Assembly: GCA_011525915.1 (NCBI GenBank)
Contig: WYBM01000003.1
Span: 50,568 to 114,567, forward strand
Direction of reading: 5' to 3'
From: Ardenticatenaceae bacterium
GTDB lineage: Bacteria > Chloroflexota > Anaerolineae > Promineifilales > Promineifilaceae
Length of the DNA stretch: 64,000 nt
The notes under the pieces are model-generated. The model was not told the origin of the DNA and made no database searches. It worked only from the letters and a program-made list of their open reading frames with translations. The translations under genes were made by a program, and so were the position numbers. Below, one piece after another: positions 28,401 through 38,600 of this stretch (position 1 is its first letter; the number at the start of each line of letters is the position of its first letter).

Positions 28401-29632
28401 TTTTGACATGACCATTTTGTCAATGTGGTGTTGACATAAAATGGCGTCTTCGCTAAATTAAGGTCTGGGTTGGCTTGTCGAAAGTTAAGGCTGGGTGGCA
28501 GTTGCCCATGCTTAAGAGACAAGGCTGTTTTGATCATCCCCGCAACCCCGGAGGCTCGATCCAAATGCCCAATGTTCGGTTTTAGTGAGCCAATCGCGCA
28601 AAATTGCGTTCGATCTGTTTCCATTTGGAACGCTTTAATCATCGCCGACAGCTCAACTGAATCGCCCAAGGGAGTTGCTGTGCCATGAGCTTCAATGTAC
28701 CCAATCGTTTCAGCCGGAACACCGGCAACTGATAATGCTTCCGTGATGACTTCTGTTTGACCATCCAGTCCTGGTGCCGTATACCCAACCTTCACAATGC
28801 CATCATTGTTCATGGATGAGCCACGAATCACAGCGTAAACATGGTCTTTATCTTCCATGGCGTCAGCTAATCGTTTGAGGGTGATGACGCCAACACCATT
28901 GCCCATGACACTGCCATTTGCTTCCATGTCAAATGTACGGCATACGCCATCTGGGGAAACAATGCCGCCCTCCTCATATAAATAGCCTGCTTTCTGGGGA
29001 ATTGTGATGGCAACGCCCCCTGCCAGCACCAAATCACACTCGTAGTTAAGTAAACTTTGGCAGCCTAAATGAATGGCCACCGCAGATGTTGAGCAAAATG
29101 TTTGCACAGCGACGCTTGGCCCCTTCAAATTTAATTTATAAGACACAGTTGAAGACAACGAGTCTCGTTCGTTACCAATCGCCACATGAAGTTTATCAAC
29201 CACAGTATACGCATCTTGTTGCGGAAGCAGGTTGTTGAGGAGGTAATTACAAAAGCCAGAACCACCGAATACCCCGATTAAGCCTGAGAATTTGTGGGGA
29301 TCACAACTGGCATCTTCTAAGGCTTCCCAAGCACACTCTAAAAAGAGCCGATGTTGCGGATCCATCAATTGGGCTTCGCGCGGCGTGTACCCAAAGAATG
29401 CCGCATCGAACTTTTCGAGGTCATTGATAATGGTGCCCGCTTTTACGTAGTCTTGATGGTTTAACAGTTTATCGGGCACCCCTGCTTCTCTTAGTTCTTC
29501 TTCACTGAATGTTTGAATAGAAATTTTTCCATCTCGCAAATTTTGCCAATATTGCGTGACAGTATCCGCACCGGGAAATCGGCCAGACATCCCAATAATG
29601 GCGATTGCTGTTTCTGGTGGGTAATTTAACAT
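25409..29632 (-). CDS. Type I PKS module 7: KS-(inactive AT)-KR-ACP
   Basis: 1407 residues. The ketosynthase (about 5-430) has its Cys in 'VQTFCSTS' (about 179) and the His residues in 'EAHGTATP' and 'KPNIGHLD'. The acyltransferase region is about 145 residues shorter than in sister modules: the nucleophile motif GYSLGEY reads 'GYGLGEY' (Ser to Gly, about 620), and the GLGD-type start and the THAFH block are missing, so it cannot load an extender. The KR (about 1040-1250) keeps its Rossmann Gly pattern ('PGGLGGIG', with Pro where sisters have Thr) and 'SSLSSVLGGLGF..Y..N'. The ACP Ser is in 'LGGNSLLG' (about 1350). It is the last polyketide step before the NRPS and needs an AT acting in trans, or is skipped. 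Confidence 0.9.
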   Translation of the reverse strand: MLNYPPETAIAIIGMSGRFPGADTVTQYWQNLRDGKISIQTFSEEELREAGVPDKLLNHQDYVKAGTIINDLEKFDAAFFGYTPREAQLMDPQHRLFLECAWEALEDASCDPHKFSGLIGVFGGSGFCNYLLNNLLPQQDAYTVVDKLHVAIGNERDSLSSTVSYKLNLKGPSVAVQTFCSTSAVAIHLGCQSLLNYECDLVLAGGVAITIPQKAGYLYEEGGIVSPDGVCRTFDMEANGSVMGNGVGVITLKRLADAMEDKDHVYAVIRGSSMNNDGIVKVGYTAPGLDGQTEVITEALSVAGVPAETIGYIEAHGTATPLGDSVELSAMIKAFQMETDRTQFCAIGSLKPNIGHLDRASGVAGMIKTALSLKHGQLPPSLNFRQANPDLNLAKTPFYVNTTLTKWSCQNGQKRRAGISSFGLGGTNVHFVMEEAPTTASSRKANEQPQLLILSAKSDDALERMSYRLTDFLQENPDATLADIAYTLQIGRAEFNHRRIVVGQGTADVARQLSAMNTDRVRSQVQLNRQRPLSLLLANTIIPLIDIYRTNPRFQALVDECHEMAANLTHQDLRPFMMGEKALSSLADSLQNMAVVLNQFLIANLYEQQGVTITAYGGYGLGEYTAVCLAGGLSIDNLLTYLAGAQKSVVMEVPHKDYLSATLNQYVKAGQSTLSENDWGAILQTNQTALSLLDLVTAHDETYLLAMGEEWNTLLQTKDTIKNPFHGITSLQANDLLLSMGQLWLGGVDIHWQLHHEGKEIYRLPLPTYPFEKQTYWLDAPQENRPSSHDHGKKANISDWFYLPTWQQRPLFATHTNEPQTYLVFVDPTIGEHLAQELERHHHRVYRVVAGNEFTADQATQTYQIHPQQASHYKQLFDDLPSTLTHIIHMWSLMPLPDDLQTKERFDYAQRYGFHSVRTLAQVLSNRIVDGKFSLYVMTANTQVVTHTEQLEPAYATTAGLCRVIPQENLHIECQHIDLALSIGQPAWQQKRLINQLYQELSSTNKSPLTIAYRGSMRWEQTFTEQPLPKPQAMPLQSHGVYLLPGGLGGIGLILCEYLAKTYQAKIVLLGRSDFPALANWGEWLAQHATHNYISRKIRRLQKCLDYGAEILVLQADVAQVDSLQNAVAQAEMTFGAINGILHVAGVSGDAYFNPIAQLTVAQCDAHFQSKAYTTYALAQVFAHKPIDFCLVFSSLSSVLGGLGFAAYAGVNTFLDTFTHQHNMNHDSLWTAVNWDTWQIQVGQHDLLGRTVADFEMLPAEGVKAVEYALSHLQVPQLIVSTGTLQARLDQWVRQLSVVTKKAVHARPKLPTPYAAPTNDIEKRITNIWQEVLGIEPIGLHDNFLELGGNSLLGTQLISRIRQTLQVNLPLPILFEAPTVESLAIAIQMKIIDQLAGLSENEVLDIM

Positions 29633-29655
29633 ACGTGATAAAACCTCATGTGGCG

Positions 29656-32600
29656 TTAGACATTTTGCTCTCGTTTACGAGCAAGTGCTTCTTGTCGTTT
29701 GTCGTCCCGTGATGTCTCGTCCTGATCTGAAGCCACATCGTGGGATATTTTTGGGGTACCGTTTTCGCTCAAGATGATCTTTACCAGGTCGTAAACAGTT
29801 GGCGCTTCATAAAGGATATAAACCGGCAAGTTATCTATTTCCATTACCTGACGAATCCGCGTAATCATATCAACCCCAAGCAGCGAATTTCCCCCCAGAT
29901 CAAAGAAGTTATCATAAATACCCACTTCTTCGATGCCTAAAAGATCACCCCAGATGGTGGCGATATGTTCTTCCTCTGGTGTGCGCGGCGGGGTATAAGG
30001 AACGCCAAGTGTCGGCCGTGGATGTTTTGGTACATATTGCCGATAGAGTTGAATTTTTTTCAGGATAGCGGCAATCGAGAAATCTTTGCTGCCGGCCACC
30101 ATTTGGTTGAAATCCTGTGTAGAGACGATGGTGTGGGGCAAATACCAGGAGAGGAGTCGACGCAAGGCTTCACACCCTTCTTCCATAGAGATGCCAAACT
30201 CTCGTCGTTTTGCTTTGAAAAAAATTTGGGCTTCTGGGGGAAACCCTTCTAACCCTGCTTGCCAGGCGTCCCAATGCCATTCTCCCCAACCGATGGTGAT
30301 GGTGGTGCCGTGTTGGTCATGGTAGCGTCGGGCAAATGCGTCTAAAAAGGCATTGGCGGCACAATAATCAATTTGCCCTGGCCCACCACCGGTAATGGCA
30401 CTCATGGACGAAAACAAAACGAGAAAATCAAGGGGGATGGCTTGTAAAACACGTTGTAAAACGAGGGTGCCTTGTACTTTGGGGGCTAACACGGCCGTTG
30501 CCATTTCTGGCTCTTTTAATTGGATAATACCTGAAGCCGGAACAGCGGCCGCATGAATGACACCATGTAAGGACCCCCACGTTTGCCTAATGGTGGCCAC
30601 CGTTTGCTGCACATCTGACTCATTGGTGACATCAGCGGTCAGTAGTAGAAGTTCTCCGCCGGCCTCTTCAATCTGGCGTATTTGCGCAATTTTATAAGCA
30701 GTCCCTTGTTTAGGATTTTCTGTCGCTAATAATTCATCCCATTCTTCACGGGGGGGCAGCGGTGTGCGCCCCAGCAAAGCGACTTTTGCCTGATAAGTTG
30801 TTGCCAAATAATGGGCAATGCCCAGGCCAATCCCCCCCATGCCGCCTGTAATCAGGTAAACCCCGCCCGTACGCAAGCGTTGAAGGTAGCTTCCTTCTCG
30901 TAAAACGATTGATTCATAGGTTTGCACCCAGCGTGTCTGATTACGGATGGCAACCATTGCCTCTGTGCGGTCTGTATCAATAAGTTCCGTAAGCAAGGTT
31001 TGAATTTGATGTTGATTTGTTTCAGGATTACCAATATCGATGCTTTTTGTTTGAATATTGGTAAATTCCTGAGGGATGACTTTACAGGCGCCGATGACGG
31101 TTGCTTTGGCCGGATTGATGTTGTGGGCATCCATAACATCTTGCATTTCACTGGTGACGATCTGAATGCGGCAGCTTTCCGGGCCGAAGTCTGCTAATGA
31201 TTGGGTGAGGGCCAGCAAGCTGTAAAATCCGTGATCGGTTGTTTGATTGACAAGTGCATCAGTCAGAGTTTCTGTGTCTTGGGTCGGTGTTACCAACCAT
31301 AAATGGACAATGATGTTGGGGAGCTTGTCTTGGTTACGCAGATACATAAACAATTCATCGTAATCAAAACGGGCCGTAGGCGATAAGGTGTAGGTATCTG
31401 TGTCTAATTGGGTAAATTGCGTCCCCTGTGTGATCAGCGTGACACTGTGCCCCGCCTCGCGCAACTGCCGGGTCATAGTGTCAGCAACCCCACAAGTGTC
31501 AGCAAAAATAAGCCATTTATCTGGTTTAAGCGTTAACAAGTCAGAGGTGATGCGGGCGGGAACGGCCGTTTGCTTCCAGGTAGGTACAAAAAACCAGTTA
31601 CTTAACTCTTCGATCTTAGCTGGCTCGTACTGGAGTAAATCTTCTGGTGTCATGTTGGCAATATCCAACGTATCTAGCAGATCCTGTTCCGTTTTGTCGT
31701 CTTCTAGCCCAATAAACCGCCGACGGCGTGGCTCCAGCCAGTAAAGTTTGCGCTCAAACGGATACGTCGGTAATGGGACTTTATGCCGTTTTTCCTCAGT
31801 ATAAAACTGTTCCCACTTAATCTCCCCGCCTAATGTCCAAATGTCACCCAGCGCTGTAAGCAGCGTTTGCAGGGTAAAGACATGGTCATTTGATGATGTA
31901 AGCAAGGTGACGATTTGTTTTTGCTGGGCTTCATCAAGGGTGATGTTTTGTTTGATACATGAAGAATGACCTATTTCGATGTACGCAAAAGCGGGGTCTC
32001 CCATGAGTTCCTGCATATCCTGGTAGAAGGAAATGGGCAGACTAAGGCGTTTGGCCCAATAGTGGGCGTGGGTTGCTGTGCTCTCTGTTAACCATTTTCC
32101 ATCAATCATGATGGGGTATTTGGGGGCATGTAAGGGAATTTCTGCCCAATACGTCGTTAATTGCGCTGTTATTGTCTCAATAATGGGGGTATGCAGTGGA
32201 TAAGCAGCAGGGGTTTTTTCGTAGCCGATATGTGCCTGTTGTAACTGTTGGGTTAATTCAGAAACGGCCGTTTTTGTGCCTGCAACCAAGCATTTCTCCT
32301 GCGAACAAGTGACCAGATAGACATCTTCGAGCCAGCCAGAAATGGTATTCGGCCCACTGTCAATGAAGAGCATTTCTCCCAATGGAACCTGGTTGGTGAT
32401 TAATTGGGCTTGTTGCACAAGTAAATGAAGACTATTTTCTAAAGAAACCACATCGGCTAAACAGGCAGCCACAAACTGGCCAATGCTATACCCAATTAAT
32501 CCTTGTGGCTTAACACCCCATTCAATGAACAAACCAGCTATTGCATATTGGGTGATAAACTGCATCAAATGTTGTTCTTTTAAGGTTGCCGGGGGTAAGA

Positions 32601-35600
32601 TGACAACGGCGTGCGGGTCAAAATGGGGAAATAAGTTGATAGAAAAGTTCGCCTGCAAATAGTTACAGCAATCATCAATTGTCTCACGGAAAGATATTTC
32701 TTGTTGATAGAGTTGGGTGACCAACTTGCTATAATCAGCCATCAAATCGGTGAAGGCAAAGATAAACGGCCGTTCGCGTAACCGCACATAGTGCCCTTGT
32801 TCAGGGGCTTCATGAAGTAATGCCTGCACCGCCTCTTCATGCGTTTGGCAAACAACCGTTTGTCGCCAATCCATACGCGCTCTGCCCGTTTGCAACGTAT
32901 AAGCAATATCGGCCAGAGGGACGGTTGGGTTGTCTTCCAAATAAGTGACCAGGTTGTTCTTGATTTGGGCTAATGCTGTGCTTGTCCGCGCCGACAAAAC
33001 AAGCAGCTGATCTGATCGACTGGGGCTAGAAGGAAGGATGGCAGGCGGCTCTTCGACAATGACGTGGACATTAGTCCCTCCCATACCAAGAGAACTTATG
33101 CCTGAGCGACGTGGTTGATCAGGGCGTTCTTCTTTCCACGCCTGTAAACGAGCCGGCACATAAAAAGGACTGTTTTCAAAATCAATCTCTGGATTAGGTG
33201 TCTCAAAGTGCAGAAGTGGTGGAATTAAACCATGTTTAACCATGAGGGCGGCTTTGATCAATCCAGACACGCCAGCAGCACGATCTAAATGACCCACATT
33301 GGGCTTAATAGAGCCAATCGCACAGAAATTGAGTTTGCTGGTTGTTTTTTGGAAGGCTTTGGTTAGGGCGGCAACTTCGATAGGATCCCCAATGCGTGTG
33401 GCTGTACCGTGTGCTTCAATATAGCCGATAGCATCGGCTGTAAGCCCAGCGTTTTCGATAGCTGTAGCAATAACATTGGCCTGCCCTTCAACACTTGGCG
33501 CCGCATAGCCAACTTTTAGTGAGCCATCGTTATTTATGGCCGACCCTTTAATGACGGCATGAATGGTGTCGCCATCAGCAATTGCATCTTCAAGCCGTTT
33601 GAGGACGGTGAAAGCAACGGCGTCACCAAAAAGTGTTCCTGTGGCTTGCGCATCAAATGTACGGCAGTGGCCATCTTGTGATTCCATCCCCCCTTCATGG
33701 TACAAGTAACCTGATTTAATCGGTGTGCGGATAGAAACGCCACCAGCCAGAGCAATGTCGCATTCGCCGTTTAATAAACTTTGGCAGGCCAGGTGCGTGG
33801 CAACCAATGAAGTTGAACAAAATGTTTGGACAGTTAAGCTGGGTCCCTTGAGGTTTAATTTGTAAGAGACATTCGTCGCCAATGAATCCCGATCATTGCC
33901 GATAACAACTTGATATGTTGCTTCATAGGCCCCTAAAGATTTGATAAAATCGGCATCCCCTATTAAATCAAGGACATAAGAACTAATGTTAGATCCGCCA
34001 AACAAGCCAATTAATCCTGGGTATCGTTGCGGATCATAGCCAGCGAGTTCCAGGGCGTGCCACGCGGTTTCTAAAAACAGGCGCTGCTGAGGGTCCGTCA
34101 ACTCTGCTTCGCGTGGACTGTAGCCAAAAAATGTCGGGTCAAACAGGCCGGCAGATTCTAATATAGGGCGTGCTTTGACATAATTGGGCAGACTGCACAT
34201 GGCCTTGGGAATGCCCGCATTGATCAATTCTTCTTCTGTAAATGTGGTGATGGCTTCATAGCCGTTACAAATATGCTCCCAAAATGTTTTCACATCGGGG
34301 GCCTGGGGAAAACGCCCCGCCATACTGATAATGGCGATACCTTCTTGTTTTGTTTGTTTGCGGGCACGTTTACGTCGCTTGTTTAATTTCTGTTGGGTAA
34401 CATCTTCTTCTTGTTGCTGTCCTGTTCGCAGATATTTGGTTAAGGTGCTAATGGTCGGGGCTTCAAACAAAGCGACGATGGGAACCTGGGTATCAAATTC
34501 TTTTTTCACACGGGCAATCACTTGTAAACCAATCAGTGAATTCCCCCCCAGGTCAAAAAAGTTATCGTAAATGCCAATTTGTTCAATGCCTAAAATTTCT
34601 TGCCAAATATCGGCAACACGTTTTTCGTAACTGCTGCTGGGAGCAACATAGGCTGTGTTTAATTGGGGGCGGGCATGATGCTGCTCGTTGGGGCGAACGA
34701 TTTTAACCGGATCAAGCCGAATCCACTGCTGGATACGTATATCAATATCACCCGTTGAATTGACTAGTTGATGATGGTCATCTTGACCAATAACGTGTTC
34801 AAAGGCTTGAATTCCTTCTGCCGGCAGCATTTCATACATGGTCAGCGTTGCCCCTAGAATGGCGTGTGTATCTTCTCGAATGCGCCATGTATCCCAGTTG
34901 ACGACATGCCACTTGTTAACGGCCGTTTTATTTCGCTGCCGCACAATCATGTCCATAACAATATTGGCCACGCTGTATGGCAGAAACCCTAATCCCCCTA
35001 AATTAGAGGACAGTGATGAGAACATGACACAAAAATCAAGCTCTTTCTCTGCCAGCACCTCTTTGAGTACATACGTTCCGTAAACTTTGGGCTGGTAATG
35101 CAAGGTGCAGTTTTCAGGTTTGACGTTTTGAATAATGCTAAACGCTTTCTCGTCTGACACGCCAGCCGCATGAATGACACCGTGTAACCTGCCAAATTGA
35201 ACTTCTGCCTGTGTGATCAGGTGCGTCATTTGCGCTTTGTCGCTAACATCAGCGGCCATCGCCATAACCTCCGCACCTAACGCTTCTAATTCCCGAATCT
35301 TTTGTATCCGTAAGGAAACTGAATCAAATACATCGTGTGCCGCTAACCACTCATCCCATAGTTCCCGCTCCGGCAGAGAAGATCGATTGACCAATACTAG
35401 CCGAGCTTGATAATGCTGGGCCAAATACGTCGAAAGAACAAGCCCAATATCCCCCATTCCCCCGGTGATTAAATAAACGCCTTGCTGGCGCAGGCGTGAC
35501 GGCTCTGGCTTTTCCAGAGGTGTGGCTTCATAAACCTGAACCAGTCGCTTTTCTTGCCGATAGGCTACATCTAAATCTTCGGAACCTGACGCCAACTCTG

Positions 35601-38600
35601 CCCACAGTTGGGCAGCGATTGGCGGATGTTCAACATCTAAATCAAGCGTACGGCAAGTGAGCATGAAATATTCTTGGGGTATCGAGCGGCAAACGGCCTG
35701 GATTGACGCTTTATCAGGCTGAATGCGGTCGGTCACATAGACGTCTTGCATATGGCTGGTGATGCCTATGATTTCAATGGAATCGTTTATATTCAGGTTA
35801 CTCAAGGTGCGCGCCAAAAGCACAAAACTAAATAAATTAACCTGCTGCTCCGGTTCAAATGCTGTGAGGAAGTCCTGGTGGGTTTTATAAGTGCCCAGGC
35901 TCCACATGTGAACAATTTTTTGCGGCACACTGTTCTCTTCTTCTAATATCTCGATAAGGGCAGCATAATCAGCCTGCTTAGCCGGGTTGATGGTAAAGGT
36001 TGTCTCATCTTTTTGTTGAAACGCATTCCCCGGATAGACTCGTATGGCCGTTCCGCCGTTTTTTTGAATGTAATCAACCAGTTGTTCACCAACCCCCAGG
36101 GCGTCTAACAAAATGAGCCAGGGATAGGTGGTGGTCTCTGGAGTGATATTGTTTATGTCTAGGGGGCGCGGCTGCCAGGTGGGGGTGTAAAACCAATCTT
36201 CGATGCGCTCTTTTCGTCTGTGAACAGGTGGGGCTGTTTTTTCTCGGATGGGCGTTGCTTTAGTGGTTAAGGGAGATGTAACGGCCGTTTCTGTGGCTTG
36301 ATTATGCCATAGTGCTAAAAAGTGAGGGTCGGGGTCGATCCAATATCGCTGCCGATCATAGGCGTAGCCGGGCAGGGAAACCGCCCGCCTTTGTTCACCG
36401 GCGTATAAATTGTCCCACTGGAGCGAAACACCCGCTAACCATAACTGACCCACAGCTTGTAACAGACAATCGAGATCTGCTTGTGACTCATAGGCACTGC
36501 GTAAGGTAGACACCACAAGGCAGTTGGCGGTATTGGCTGGATGTTGGCGCACCAGGGAAGTGAGTGATTTACCCCCGCCAATTTCTATTAAAGCAAGTAC
36601 CTGATTTTGTAGTAACGTGTTTAGCCCTTGATACCATTGCACAGGCTGGCAAAGATGGTCAATCCAGTAATCAGCCTTTGTTACCTGCTTTGCTGTCACC
36701 CAATTTCCCGTAACATTCGAGATATAGTTTGTTTGCGGAGCTGCCAGAGAGACTGTTTGCAAATAGGCACGGAAAGCGTCAACGATGGGCAGCATCATGT
36801 CGGTGTGAAATGCATGTGTAGTATTTAGTGGACGTACAATGATTTCAGCTGCCTGTAGTTTTTCTTCAACTGCTTGTACATCAGCCAGGGAACCGGCAAT
36901 CACGACAGATGTTTTGCCCATCACCGCTGAAATTTGAACGCCGCTGGTCAGGTAAGGTTCAACTTCTTTTTCGGGGGCAGCCACAGCCACCATGCGCCCG
37001 GCAGGCAAGGATTGAATCAATTCAGCCCGTTTCGCAACAATTTGCAGGGCAGTTTCGAGTGTGAACACACCAGCCAGGGTAGCGGCAACATATTCCCCTA
37101 AACTATAGCCCATCATGGCTTGTGGCAGAATACCCCATGACTGTAGTAAACAAGCCAGCGCATATTCAATCACGAAAACAGCCGGCTGGGCAACGGCCGT
37201 TTCTTGCAGCCCACCTTGATGACTCCCATTCTTGCCAAGCATTTGTCGCAAGGCATTGGTGGTTTGCCCGATGCTTTCTTCATTAAAAAGGCGTGTCCGT
37301 AAATCAAACCCTAAAGTTGGTTCAAGCAGTGTACAACACCGGTCAACGGTTTGTCGAAAAACAGGCTCCTGCTGGTATAAACCCCGACCCATATTAACAT
37401 AATGATCGCCCAGCCCAGAAAACATAAACGCTGTAGGTCGCTCCCGATAGTTTTCTTCACGGGTTAACAGGCGGGCAGGTTCGGCCCCTTGCAGCAAGTG
37501 GCGTGCATGTTCGACAGAGGTACACACCAGCATGCACCGATGATTAAAAGATCGCCGCCCTGTTTGTAATGTATGGGCAATATCAGCGATATTGGCGTCG
37601 TCGTCTTCTGCCAGGTATTCAGCTAGCTTCATGGTGCCGAGTTTCAGCGATGTTTCTGTGCGTGCCGAAAGTAGCAACAAATGGTGTGATCGTTTAGATG
37701 GTTCCGCAGCGGGCTGGCGAACCTCTTGCATGATCACGTGCACATTGGTTCCCCCCAAGCCAAAAGAACTGACGCCCGCCCGACGGGGATACTCGGCGGT
37801 CTCTGGCCAGGCCCGTTTGTCTTTGTTTACATAAAAAGGCGATTCTTCCAGGCCAACATCTTCGGTTGCCTGGTGAAAGTTAAGATGTGGCGGCAAGACG
37901 GCCTGTTTGAGGGAGAGTGCGGTTTTAATAAGCCCCGTCACACCAGAAGCACGATCCAAATGGCCAACATTAGGCTTGACAGAACCAATAGCGCAAAACT
38001 GTTTTTTATCTGTATGCTGCCGGAACGCCTTTTTCATTGCCGCAAGTTCGATGGAGTCGCCCAGTTTGGTGGCTGTGCCATGCGCTTCAATGTAACTGAT
38101 TGACTCAGCGGGTACACGAGCATTGGTGATGGCATCTAAAATAACGGCCGTTTGTCCATTTAGGCCGGGTGCGGTGAATCCCACGCGCGAAATCCCATCA
38201 TTATTGGTGGCCGAGCCTAAAATGGCGGCATAAATTTGGTCATTATCCGCCAAGGCATCCTCTAACCGTTTAAGCATGACAACACCAAGCCCATTGCCCA
38301 TAACACTGCCTCGCGCTCGCGTGTCAAATGTGCGGCAAGAACCATCTGGTGAAAGAATGCCACCCTCTTGATATAGATAGCCTGTGCCCTGAGGCAGTTC
38401 AATCGCTACCCCACCAGCCAGCGCCATATCACACTCATACATGAGCAAACTTTGACAAGCCAAATGAATGGCCACCATGGAGGTGGAGCAAAACGTTTGC
38501 ACCGAAATACTGGGGCCACGTAAATTTAATTTGTAAGCGACCATAGCCGCCAGCGAATCTCTTTCATTGCCAATGGCAACTTGTAACTTACCCAACTGCA

